Assembly: GCA_016713025.1 (NCBI GenBank)
Contig: JADJPZ010000003.1
Span: forward strand, 806,001-870,000
Reading direction: 5' to 3'
From: Saprospiraceae bacterium
GTDB lineage: Bacteria > Bacteroidota > Bacteroidia > Chitinophagales > Saprospiraceae
DNA: 64,000 nt
The notes beneath the pieces are model-generated. The model was given only the letters and a program-made list of their open reading frames with translations. It made no database searches and was not told where the DNA came from. How positions within the stretch are numbered: the first letter of the stretch is position 1; every line of letters begins with the position of its first letter. This document shows positions 17,728 through 27,200 of the stretch, piece by piece. Made by a program: the position numbers and the translations under genes.

Positions 17728-19941
17728 CTAACTGATATCAAATCTGTCCAGATTCATAACCTTGTGCCATGCTGCTGCAAAATCGTGAACAAATTTTTCT
17801 TTGGCATCATCACATGCATAAACCTCTGCCAGTGCACGCAACTCCGTATTGGATCCGAAAATCAGATCTGCTCTTGTTGCAGTCCACTTAGCTTTTCCGG
17901 TTTTTCTGTCTTTACCTTCAAATATCTCTTTCTCATCAGACACAGCTGACCAACCGGTATTGTAATCAAGGAGATTGACGAAATAGTCATTTGATAGGGT
18001 TCCTTTTTTATGGGTCAGGACACCATGATTTGAATGGTCAAAATTGGTATCTAAAACGCGCATACCTCCTACCAATACAGTCATCTCAGGTGCTGTAAGT
18101 GTGAGAAGCTGTGCTTTGTCTATCAGCATATCTTCAGTGGAAGTCCTGACGCTATTCTTCCTGTAGTTTCTGAATCCATCTGCTACCGGCTCCAATACTG
18201 CAAAAGACTCTACATCAGTCATTTCCTGAGTAGCATCTGTTCTGCCGGGTGTAAATGGCACTGATACCTTCACTCCTGCAGCCGTAGCAGCTTTTTCGAT
18301 AGCAGTACATCCTGCCAAAACTATAAGGTCAGCCATTGAGATTTGTTTGCCGTCCTTATGGGCATCATTAAACGATGTCTTGATGCTTTCAAGGGTATCG
18401 AGTACTTTTGTCAATTGTGTTGGGTTGTTGGCCTTCCAGTATTTTTGCGGAGAAAGACAGATACGTGCACCATTTGCGCCACCCCGTTTATCCGATCCCC
18501 TGAAAGTGGATGCTGAAGCCCAGGCTGTCGAAACCAAATGTGACACAGTAAGTCCACTTTCCATTATTTTATGCTTCAGAGCATCGATATCTTTTTGATC
18601 TACTAACTGGTATGTAACAGCTGGAACAGGATCTTGCCAAATCAGATCTACCGCAGGTACTTCAGGACCGAGATATCTTGATTTAGGTCCCATATCTCTG
18701 TGGGTAAGTTTATACCATGCTTTTGCAAATGCATCAGCGAATTCGTCCGGATTTTCAAAAAATCTTCTGGATATTTTTTCATAAGCGGGATCAAATCTCA
18801 ATGCAAGATCTGTGGTCAACATAATGGGAGTATGTTTTTTTGCCGGATCATGGGCATCAGGAACCGTCCCTGCACCCATGCTGTGTTTAGGTATCCACTG
18901 CTGAGCACCTGCAGGACTTTTTGTAAGTTCCCACTCATATCCGAAGAGGTTCCAGAAAAAGTTATTGCTCCATTTGGTAGGTGTGGTTGTCCACGCACCT
19001 TCAAGACCACTTGTGATGGTATCTTCTGCATTTCCTTTGCCAAAGGTATTGTGCCAGCCTGTTCCTTGCTCCTCGATAGATGCGGCAGCCGGTTCTCTGC
19101 TCACATATTTGGATGGATCTGCGGCACCGTGGGTCTTTCCGAATGTATGACCACCTGCTATAAGGGCTACTGTCTCTTCATCATTCATCGCCATACGACC
19201 GAATGTCTCACGTATGTCTCTGGCTGCTGCGATAGGATCAGGATTACCATTTGGCCCTTCAGGATTGACGTAGATGAGACCCATCTGTACTGCTCCAAGC
19301 GGATTTTCAAGGTCGCGATCTCCTGAATATCTTTTGTCTCCGAGCCACTCTGTTTCAGATCCCCAATAGATATCTTCTTCAGGTTCCCATACATCTTCAC
19401 GACCGCCTGCAAAACCAAAAGTTTTGAATCCCATTGACTCGAGTGCACAGTTGCCAGTCAATATCATGAGGTCGGCCCAGGAGATCTTATTTCCATATTT
19501 CTTTTTGATCGGCCAGAGTAACAATCGGGCTTTATCGAGATTGGTATTGTCCGGCCAGCTATTGAGTGGTGCAAATCTGAGTGTACCTGCTCCGGCTCCT
19601 CCGCGTCCATCATGAATACGGTAGGTACCGGCACTATGCCAGGCCATACGAATAAAAAACGGTCCATAATGACCATAATCTGCCGGCCACCAATCCTGAG
19701 ATGTAGTCATAAGGTCGTAGATGTCTTTTTTGACAGCAGCGAGATCCAATGATTTAAATGCATCAGCATAGTTGAATTTTTCATCCATAGGGTTGGACAA
19801 CGCTGAATTTTGCCTTAAGATGTTTAATTTTATTTGATTTGGCCACCAGTCCCTGTTGGTAGTGCCACCTCCTGCACTGCGCTTGAGCATGCCATTTGAA
19901 AACGGGCATTTGCTCTCGCCATTCACTTTATTGTTTTCCAT
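17728..19941 (-). CDS. katG: Catalase-peroxidase KatG
   Basis: Bifunctional heme enzyme that removes hydrogen peroxide by catalase and peroxidase reactions. The length is 737 aa, with the usual duplicated peroxidase fold. The distal site is in the N-terminal half: RMAWHSAGTYRIHDGRGGAG holds the catalytic Arg, Trp and His, and ALIAGGHTFGKTHGA holds the proximal heme-ligand His. The Met-Tyr-Trp adduct partners seem present (Trp in MAWHSAG, Tyr in GLIYVNPEGP, Met in FGRMAMND). The C-terminal half keeps the fold (LVSTAWASASTFRGSDKRGG) without the catalytic His, as in the family. It is monocistronic; a TACTTTTG box lies upstream. No OxyR- or PerR-like site was identified. Confidence 0.96.
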   Translation of the reverse strand: MENNKVNGESKCPFSNGMLKRSAGGGTTNRDWWPNQIKLNILRQNSALSNPMDEKFNYADAFKSLDLAAVKKDIYDLMTTSQDWWPADYGHYGPFFIRMAWHSAGTYRIHDGRGGAGAGTLRFAPLNSWPDNTNLDKARLLLWPIKKKYGNKISWADLMILTGNCALESMGFKTFGFAGGREDVWEPEEDIYWGSETEWLGDKRYSGDRDLENPLGAVQMGLIYVNPEGPNGNPDPIAAARDIRETFGRMAMNDEETVALIAGGHTFGKTHGAADPSKYVSREPAAASIEEQGTGWHNTFGKGNAEDTITSGLEGAWTTTPTKWSNNFFWNLFGYEWELTKSPAGAQQWIPKHSMGAGTVPDAHDPAKKHTPIMLTTDLALRFDPAYEKISRRFFENPDEFADAFAKAWYKLTHRDMGPKSRYLGPEVPAVDLIWQDPVPAVTYQLVDQKDIDALKHKIMESGLTVSHLVSTAWASASTFRGSDKRGGANGARICLSPQKYWKANNPTQLTKVLDTLESIKTSFNDAHKDGKQISMADLIVLAGCTAIEKAATAAGVKVSVPFTPGRTDATQEMTDVESFAVLEPVADGFRNYRKNSVRTSTEDMLIDKAQLLTLTAPEMTVLVGGMRVLDTNFDHSNHGVLTHKKGTLSNDYFVNLLDYNTGWSAVSDEKEIFEGKDRKTGKAKWTATRADLIFGSNTELRALAEVYACDDAKEKFVHDFAAAWHKVMNLDRFDIS

Positions 19942-19972
19942 TATCAGTTATTTTAATATTTTAAAGGATTTG

Positions 19973-19980
19973 CAAAAGTA
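19973..19980 (-). promoter_or_regulatory. Possible -7 box for katG
   Basis: The minus-strand TACTTTTG fits TAnnTTTG, 31 nt before the katG start codon. Confidence 0.4.
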
Positions 19981-20166
19981 AATAATTAAAAGTATCATTA
20001 AGTTTTATAAAAGTTATTTACCTATATAAATCTCTTATACTTGTGTATGCTTCAATAAAAAAAATGTTGAAGCAGGATAAAAATAATTGTGATCTCTGAG
20101 TTTTGACTGATGCAGATAGGCATTTAAAAAACAACACCAATGATGATAGAATTGTTTGAAGATGAT

Positions 20167-20199
20167 TTGAAAAAAAGAGCGGAATAATATTTAACTTTG
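20167..20199 (+). promoter_or_regulatory. Promoter for the sialate O-acetylesterase
   Basis: TTG at 20167-20169, 22 nt, then TAACTTTG at 20192-20199. Transcription would start near 20206, leaving a leader of about 50 nt if the ATG at 20259 is used. Confidence 0.6.
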
Positions 20200-20258
20200 A
20201 GTTTATTGTGAAATTTCAAAAATATTCAATCTTTAACTTTAAAAATAAATATAAACAC

Positions 20259-21686
20259 ATGTCAAAATTAACTCAACCGAAAAGTCTCTTAGCAATTTTA
20301 TTTCTGATACATTCATATGTCATCAACGGTCAACTCAGATTGCCGGCATTGATGTCATCTGGTATGGTCCTGCAGCAGAATGATACAGTCAGTCTGTGGG
20401 GTTGGGCTAATCCAAGTGAATGGGTTTATGTCAAACCAGGTTGGAGCAATCATAAAGATTCAGTAAAAACGGACAATGGTGCCAAATGGCAAATCAAGAT
20501 TAAAACTCCCAATGCAGGCGGACCTTTCGCTTTACAAATCTATACATCAAAAGTAAATATTAGCTTGTCAGATATTATGATAGGTGAAGTATGGGTATGC
20601 TCAGGCCAGTCCAATATGGAATGGAGTTATCAACAGGGTCTCCAATCTGTAAAAGAAGAATTACCTACGTGCTACAATAATCGGATAAGATTTTTTAATG
20701 TGCCCAAGATGACTTCTGATCATATACAGAACGACATTCATGGCAAATGGGAGGTCTGTGATTCCAATTCGCTAAAGTGGTTTAGTGCTGTAGGTTATTA
20801 TTTTGGCAAAAAACTCAACAAAGATTTGAATGTTCCTATTGGGTTGATCAATGCCAGTTGGGGTGGCACACCAGCTGAGCCATGGGTGCCCGCAACAGCC
20901 ATAGAAAGTGATCCCGTACTTTCGTCTGCTTCAAAAAAATTAAGTGCTTTTGAATGGTGGCCTCACAAGCCCGGCAAATCATACAATGCTATGATAGCGC
21001 CACTCACCAAATTTAACATAGCAGGAGTCATCTGGTATCAGGGCGAAAGCAATACCAAAACGTATGATACCTATCATCAGCTCATGACTACATTGATTGA
21101 TCAGTGGAGAGCGGCATGGAAAAAAGACATTTATTTTAATGTGGTGCAGATAGCACCATTCAAATATGGCAATAAAAATATAGGTGCTCTGCTACAAGAA
21201 GCCCAACTAAAATTATTGACTCATCCCAAAACCGGCGTAGTGGTCATCACCGATTTGGTGGACAATATCAGGGATATACACCCATCCAACAAATATGATG
21301 TAGGTGCTCGTCTTGCGCAGTGGGCACTGGCAGAAACTTATCACAGAAAAGGAATAGCTTACAGAAATCCACTCTTCCTTTCAGCAAAACCATCAGGTAC
21401 AAAAATGGAACTTACTTTTGAGCATTGTCCTGATGCGTTCATCTCCAAAGGAGAAAAGATCGCAGGATTTTATATCTCGGGTGAACAAGAACATTGGTAT
21501 GCGGCTGAAGCTAAAATAACGGGAAATAAAATTTTCGTATGGAGCGATAAAGTTTTCTCACCGAAACATATCAGATATGGATTTGGCAATACGATCATAG
21601 GCAATGTATTTTCAAAAGATGGTCTGCCTCTGGCTCCATTCCGTACTGATAAGTGGTCAGTGGATCAGAGTGAGGAGAAGGAATAG
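20259..21686 (+). CDS. Sialate O-acetylesterase-like SGNH hydrolase, secreted
   Basis: Predicted to remove O-acetyl groups from sialic acids or other glycans outside the cytoplasm. The ATG at 20259 gives a clean signal peptide ending near HSYVINGQ; an in-frame ATG at 20208 would add 17 unhelpful residues. GEVWVCSGQSNMEW near residue 110 is block I with the nucleophile Ser. GVIWYQGESNT near residue 252 is the conserved YQGESN block. DIHPSNKYDVGARLAQWAL near residue 345 has the Asp-x-x-His-like catalytic pair region (IHPSNK). The length is about 475 aa, as in the family. It has its own promoter. No neighbouring glycan-use genes are visible, so the substrate remains open. Confidence 0.85.
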   Translation: MSKLTQPKSLLAILFLIHSYVINGQLRLPALMSSGMVLQQNDTVSLWGWANPSEWVYVKPGWSNHKDSVKTDNGAKWQIKIKTPNAGGPFALQIYTSKVNISLSDIMIGEVWVCSGQSNMEWSYQQGLQSVKEELPTCYNNRIRFFNVPKMTSDHIQNDIHGKWEVCDSNSLKWFSAVGYYFGKKLNKDLNVPIGLINASWGGTPAEPWVPATAIESDPVLSSASKKLSAFEWWPHKPGKSYNAMIAPLTKFNIAGVIWYQGESNTKTYDTYHQLMTTLIDQWRAAWKKDIYFNVVQIAPFKYGNKNIGALLQEAQLKLLTHPKTGVVVITDLVDNIRDIHPSNKYDVGARLAQWALAETYHRKGIAYRNPLFLSAKPSGTKMELTFEHCPDAFISKGEKIAGFYISGEQEHWYAAEAKITGNKIFVWSDKVFSPKHIRYGFGNTIIGNVFSKDGLPLAPFRTDKWSVDQSEEKE

Positions 21687-21877
21687 ATTTGGTCTTTTTT
21701 AGTCTCACCCTATGGGCCCGTGACTCCGATCATATTATTTATGAATCCAGCTTCATCCCGTTGGACAGTCATCCTACAGGATAAATCTGGACAAGTTTTA
21801 TAATTCATTAGTTCTACTTTGTCACCTTCAAAAATCTAAGTCAATTACATTTTCATCATAATGTAATCAACCGGAAA

Positions 21878-21979
21878 TCCAATGTCGTTTAGTTAAGGCA
21901 TCTTTATGAAATCTTTCCCTTGCAAGGGAAAGATTTATATAGGGTAAAAACAAAGAAAAACTCCTTAACTAAACGACAT
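21878..21979. mobile_element. MITE-like palindromic element, copy 2, with 10-bp flanking direct repeat
   Basis: Inverse-orientation copy of 15949-16049, sharing the ends (AATGTCGTTTAG / CTAAACGACAT), the TTTCCCTTGCAAGGGAAA core and the interior AAAAACAAAGAAAAACTCC. The direct repeat CAACCGGAAA flanks it at 21868-21877 and 21980-21989. End placement is uncertain by 1-3 nt relative to copy 1. Confidence 0.75.
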
Positions 21980-22024
21980 CAACCGGAAACCTGATATTTT
22001 TTCATTGTTAAAGATTCCTAATAA

Positions 22025-22097
22025 TGGCGACAGAATTATTTTAATAATAAAGACATGTGTATCATCGTCTTTAGAAAAATAAATTCTCGTCGGTATA
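22025..22097 (-). repeat. Dispersed 74-bp repeat, copy 2
   Basis: Reverse complement of 4925-4998, ending CGAGAATTTATT-like sequence at the right. It lies 46 nt from the MITE-like element, in a 650-bp spacer without genes. Confidence 0.75.
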
Positions 22098-22121
22098 AAT
22101 GATTGGGTGAATTAGAGTCAC

Positions 22122-22145
22122 AACTGTTGGGTTAATCCAACAGTT
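22122..22145. repeat. Perfect hairpin
   Basis: AACTGTTGG (22122-22130) pairs with CCAACAGTT (22137-22145) across a 6-nt loop. No T-run follows; the role is unknown. Confidence 0.5.
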
Positions 22146-22210
22146 TCCAATAAATCTGAAAGTCAGTATAAATCTGATAACTGTTAGAAAATGCGATGAT
22201 CACACCCGAT

Positions 22211-22233
22211 GGTCGCAGTTTGCAACTGCGATC
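22211..22233. repeat. REP-like palindrome
   Basis: TCGCAGTT and AACTGCGA pair across a TGC loop inside GGTCGC...GCGATC. It is an isolated short palindrome upstream of threonine synthase. Confidence 0.5.
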
Positions 22234-22334
22234 CTGTTAATGATGAATCAGTCTAATGCCTGACAGGCTTAAGTTCATTAGCAGCATGATCATTATATCC
22301 AATCCTAAACATATCACTGAAAATAAGCTTCAAT

Positions 22335-22366
22335 TTTGCAGGTTCCGGCCTTATAGATTATCTTTG
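22335..22366 (+). promoter_or_regulatory. Promoter for threonine synthase, suggesting a leaderless mRNA
   Basis: TTG at 22335-22337, 21 nt, then TATCTTTG at 22359-22366. The first ATG is only 4 nt further on, at 22371, so transcription would start at or next to the start codon. Confidence 0.6.
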
Positions 22367-22370
22367 CGTC

Positions 22371-23663
22371 ATGATGCAGCTATATAGTACCAACAATAAA
22401 AATTTAAAAGTCTCTCTAAAGGAGGCAGTCATGCAGTCATTGGCACCTGATAAAGGTTTGTACATGCCGGAAGAGTTTCCCAAATTGGCCAATTCAGTGA
22501 TCAGCGGACTAGAAAGTCTTTCCTTTCAGGAGATTGCTTACGAAGTGTCACATGCCATCATTGGCAAGTACATACCATCAAACGACCTGCAAGATATGGT
22601 TTACAAGGCAATAAATTTTCCAGCACCTGTACGAGTACTCTCTGAGACTGTAGGCGCACTGGAACTCTGGCATGGGCCAAGTCTTGCATTTAAAGATTTT
22701 GGAGCTAGGTTTATGGCCGCCTTGATGTCGTATTTTATAAGAAATGAAGACAAAAAACTGACCATATTAGTAGCTACCTCTGGTGATACTGGCGGGGCTG
22801 TAGCTGCTGGATTTTACGATACTCCGGGTATTGAAGTCATCATCCTGTATCCATCAGGAAAAGTGAGTGATCTTCAGGAAAAACAACTGACCACTCTCGG
22901 TAAAAACATCACTGCGCTGGAAATCAATGGTACTTTTGATGATTGTCAGGCATTGGTCAAACAAGCATTTCTGGATGGTGAACTTAATAAAAAATATAAT
23001 CTAAGTTCCGCCAACAGTATCAACATTGCCAGACTGATTCCTCAGAGTTTTTATTATTTTGAAGGCTACAAACAAGTCAAATCATTTGGAAAGGATGTAG
23101 TATTCAGCGTTCCAAGCGGAAATTTTGGCAATCTGACAGCCGGGCTTATTGCCAAAAAAATGGGCCTTCCAGTAAAAAGATTTATTGCAGCTACCAACAT
23201 AAATAACATTGTGCCAGACTATCTTCAAAACGGGATATATCAAACCAGACCATCTCAAGCCACCATCAGTAACGCCATGGATGTGGGTGACCCAAGCAAC
23301 TTTGTGAGAATACTGGACTTATACAATCAGGATTATAGCACCTTGAGCAGTCAGGTTTCAGGTTTCTGGACAGATGATCGTGGTACCAGAGAAGCTATGA
23401 TCGATGCATATACCCGCTACAACTATATTTGTGATCCGCATGGTGCCATCGGATACAAGTCGATGACAATGCTGAAGGATCATGAATTTGGTGTGTTTCT
23501 GGAGACAGCCCATCCGGCAAAATTTCTGGATACTGTCAATGATACCTTAGGCATCCAAACCGAAATTCCGGAAACTTTGGAAATATTGAAGGCAAGGGTA
23601 AAAAACGCAACTTTTTTGGAAAATGATTTTGATAGCTTCAGAGGACTGCTTTTGAGTACTTAA
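22371..23663 (+). CDS. thrC: Threonine synthase
   Basis: PLP enzyme converting O-phosphohomoserine to threonine, the last step of threonine synthesis. WHGPSLAFKDFGARFMAALM near residue 103 holds the PLP-binding Lys (in LAFKD). VATSGDTGGAVAAGFY near residue 135 binds the phosphate, and FSVPSGNFGNLTAGLIAKKM near residue 245 is a further conserved PLP-side block. The length, 430 aa, matches the short, two-domain class. Two tandem ATGs open the gene (22371 and 22374). No thrA or thrB is adjacent. No ribosome-binding site fits before the ATG, in keeping with a leaderless message. Confidence 0.93.
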   Translation: MMQLYSTNNKNLKVSLKEAVMQSLAPDKGLYMPEEFPKLANSVISGLESLSFQEIAYEVSHAIIGKYIPSNDLQDMVYKAINFPAPVRVLSETVGALELWHGPSLAFKDFGARFMAALMSYFIRNEDKKLTILVATSGDTGGAVAAGFYDTPGIEVIILYPSGKVSDLQEKQLTTLGKNITALEINGTFDDCQALVKQAFLDGELNKKYNLSSANSINIARLIPQSFYYFEGYKQVKSFGKDVVFSVPSGNFGNLTAGLIAKKMGLPVKRFIAATNINNIVPDYLQNGIYQTRPSQATISNAMDVGDPSNFVRILDLYNQDYSTLSSQVSGFWTDDRGTREAMIDAYTRYNYICDPHGAIGYKSMTMLKDHEFGVFLETAHPAKFLDTVNDTLGIQTEIPETLEILKARVKNATFLENDFDSFRGLLLST

Positions 23664-23710
23664 CTTTATAAATGTTGCATCGCATTCGCCTATTACTATT
23701 GATATCGCCC

Positions 23711-23796
23711 TGTGTATAACAAATTGCACAAATTCATATTTTCTTCCCCACTACCCTCATTCCCTAAAGAGTCTGTCAAGCTACGCTTGAGACGCC
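23711..23796. repeat. Partial copy of the TGTGTATAAC repeat
   Basis: Begins TGTGTATAACAAATTGCACA and includes GTCAAGCTACGCTTGAGACG; both stretches recur, reversed, in the complete element at 53153-53350. The other end (GTTTACACACA near 23850) is degenerate. Confidence 0.65.
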
Positions 23797-23871
23797 CTAC
23801 CCTTTACCACTCATCAGACATCTGATCTCCCCTTCAGGGCTACCGTTTACACACAATTAGGGGGGAGAGTC

Positions 23872-24174
23872 TTATAGTCTGTATCCCACCATAAGAGTTT
23901 GAAATTTTTCATACCCCCATTTGTATGTTATTGTACCTGGTTTGCGTTGTGAAGCATATCCCTTCCATCCTCCGATTCTTGCTGTGATCCATAATGCCCA
24001 TGCTAATGAATGTTCGGGATGAGGATTTTTTTGTTTTTCTGTGGCTCCTTGATACACTTTATTTAGCTGTTCTAAACACTTCACCTCCTCTTCTTCAAAA
24101 ACTTCTTTTAATTCTATTGAGGTGTCTCCATCTCGTGCCTCTTTTAATAGTTGTATTTTTAATGATGCTTCCAT
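23872..24174 (-). pseudogene. C-terminal fragment of an IS4-type transposase
   Basis: About 100 residues. The end, WITARIGGWKGYASQRKPG then TITYKWGYEKFQ, is the C-terminal block seen in IS4-family DDE transposases (GGWKGY.SQRPPGPIT..RGL..F). The catalytic DDE core is missing, so only a 3' scrap of the gene is left. Upstream it runs straight into the first 16 codons of a sensor kinase gene (24182-24229), so the insertion or a later deletion cut that gene. Confidence 0.7.
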
Positions 24175-24181
24175 ACCCAAA

Positions 24182-24229
24182 ATTAATACATACAAACAAA
24201 AGCAGCGATAGTATTTTGATTGACTTCAT
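24182..24229 (-). pseudogene. 5' remnant of a sensor histidine kinase gene
   Basis: On the minus strand this reads MKSIKILSLLLFVCI, nearly the signal peptide of the kinase starting at 40906 (MKSIKILTFLLFVCI). Its ATG lies 9 nt after the stop of the kinase ending at 24239, the same spacing as between the kinases at 40916 and 40906. The rest of the gene is replaced by the IS4-type fragment. It marks the old continuation of the kinase array. Confidence 0.7.
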
Positions 24230-24238
24230 ATTGATTGT

Positions 24239-27200
24239 TTAAAGGGTTGGTATCTGAATGATAAAAGATGTTCCTGCCTGCGCTGTCGCTACGGCAGGCA
24301 GGCCTTCTCCCACCTGACTTTCAATCGGCAACTCTCCGCCATGTGCCTTGATGATATCATTAGTAATACTAAGTCCGAGCCCTGTGCCTTCAGTTCCTTT
24401 TTTGGTGGTAAAAAATGGCTGCAGGATTTTTTCTTTGATTTCATCCGGTATGCCCGGTCCGTTGTCCATGACTGAAATCGAGATGGTTTTACCTTCTTTT
24501 TTTGATGTGACGGTCAATTTTGGCAGATAATTGCGGGACTGATCGGTTAATGTCTTTGATCGCATGGCATCAAATGCATTATTGCACAGATTGATGATCA
24601 CTCTGGTAAAATCTTCCTTGATAAGCTGTACCCATCCTATTTTTTCATCCAGATTCAGGGCAATATCGACATTGATCGGATTTTTTCCTGCCCGCATGCC
24701 ATGAAAACTAAGATTGACATACTCTTTTATCAACACATTGAGGTCGGTTTCTTCTTTTTGCCTGTACCGCCCCTCGAGTGTTGCAGCATAGAGTTGACGA
24801 TGCCATTGGCTCGTGTGCCATGTTCGTGCACTTTTTTGAGATTGGACCTGATATCAGAAAGGATTTCATCTATCAGACCTTCATCTCTCGATTCCGGGTT
24901 TTTAGCCCTTTCTTCATCTATTTCTTCCAGCATTTCCAGAGAGACTTCTGAGAAGTTGTTTACAAAATTCAGTGGGTTTTTGATCTCATGTGCGATACCG
25001 GCGGTGAGCTGACCAAGAGAAGCGAGTTTTTCCTGTTGCACCAGTTGGTTTTGTGTTTTTTTGATTTCATTCATTGCAGCCTCGACGATGGCTTTTGCCT
25101 CCTCCAGTTTTGAGAAATCCTCATATCTGGCATATGCCGTAGAAAAAGCGTCAGCAAGATGCTGGACCAGCTCAAGGGCATCATGACTTAATGGAGCAAC
25201 ATTTCCTACATATAGCATACCTTGCAGGAAAGGAAGAAAATGCAGATAAAGATCTTTGGGAAGGTTTTCATTCACATATTTTTCACCGCTGCCCACAGCT
25301 CCAAGTCTAACAAGATCTTTTGTATACGCTATAAAAGCGGCTTCATCCATATGATCATTGAATATCGTCTTATCATGCCAATGACTTACGATCTGCCTTG
25401 ATTGCGCGGTGGCATCGTAACCCAGTCTGAACGTGCTCAATGATTTGCCACCCGGTGTAGACAGGTAAGTCTGAATTTCTTCTGTCTTTTCATTCATGAT
25501 AAAAACCCCGCATCTTATAAAGTCAATTCCCAGGATGGTAAGTTCCCTACAAATCAAAGGAGTGATGCTTTCCAGGTCTTTCTTGGTGCGCATACTGGCT
25601 ATTTCTGCCCTGACTCTGTCCACCGAAGAGCGTTTGACAGTGTCCAAAGCCAGTGCTTCTGCATACCGCAAATCGAGATATCTGCGATAGGTTTGTGCAA
25701 ACACCCCCGCAAAGCGTATGAATACGGCAATTGATTGGTCAGAAAATGCCTCTTTTGAAAATACATAAAGGCAGCCTTCGTTAAAATAAAAGTCTGTATG
25801 GACTATTTTTGTCTGTTCTGAATAGTAGTCTCTTTTGATTTTGTAATCGGACTGGCTTTTTATTGTGTCATAATATTTCAATTTATCGTCCCCTTCCAGG
25901 ATGTAATGATTGGTTGCCGATTTATTTACCCATCCCTTGTATGCACTCTCCAGCAGACCATGTCCTTTCATATTGATGTGACCTATGGTCAGTTCAGCCT
26001 TGCCTTCAGGTGATTTAGCCGCTGTCCAGGCTTCCATCATTTCATCAGGCTGCATGATGCCTATACCATAACGGTCTTGTGCTGTAAGTACTCCGAGTGC
26101 TGTAAGTTCATCAAACAATGTTGCTACACTTTCACCCACATCATTGCTATTGTGCATGGCCAAATATCGGCTTCGTACTCTTTCCAATGCCGCTTCTATA
26201 TGTGCCTCTCTTGCTTGTGCTTCTGCATTTTTTAAATCATTGAAACGTGTATAACTTGAATCAAATACTTTTCCAAAGCGGTGAAGTATATCGAGTTGCT
26301 CAACCGTTTGCTGAGAGGGGCCAGATGCTTCAATTAATCCAAAAGTATTGAACGACCCGGAAATAACAGTATGTTCTGAAGTTTTGATTCCAACTTTAAC
26401 TTCATCAGAAAGGAGTGAAAGCTCAGTTTCATTAAGTAATAATTCATCAATATTTTTCTTTTCGCTTCCCTTTAGTTCGTAGACCCAGGTTGATACTTTT
26501 TCTTTCCAGCCTTTTATTATCGCATCATAGTAAGGATGTTGGAGCCTATTAATAAAATAACTCGTTGTATTTTTTTTATCTTCTGAATTGGCCATCCATA
26601 TTCTTGCATCAAAAGTTTCGTGATTAAAAATCCAAATAATGCATCGTGCCAGTACTAAGTCCAGTTTTTTTAATTCTTCAAATAAGGTAGCTACCAATGC
26701 CGATAGCTCAACAGAATTATGCATAGCCATCGCTCTGGCTCTCACTCTTTCCAATGCCGCTTCTATCTGTGCCTCTCTTGCTTGCGCTTCTGCTTTTTGC
26801 AGATCAAGGAAGCGGATATAAGCCTGGTTAAATGCCGTAGTAAAACGGCTGATGATGTCCTGTTGTTCTTTCGGTAATGGCTTCAGGCTACCCGTCACCA
26901 GCAATCCAAACTGATCAGATGAGCCGGAAAGATAAATGCTTTTTACTGCAGCCATATCTTCTTTTATAAAATCGGGTAACCTAGAGAGCTCTGTTTCGAT
27001 GAAACCAAATCTGTCCCAATCCTTTTTCTCTTTTCCTTCAAAAAGGTACTGCCATTTTTCTTTCTATTTTGCCAGCAGTCGAGATACATCAGGTGTGAAG
27101 GATGCTGATTTTTCTGTATAAAAACCCATTTTCTGCCAGCAGGCCTTCCTTACCGGCCAGCCACCAGGTGATTCCCTGATTTTCAGGATTGACGATCATG

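Noticed and set aside
18700..19326. 208-codon open frame opposite katG
   Set aside because: Antisense to a strongly conserved gene; Cys-rich nonsense composition and no promoter.
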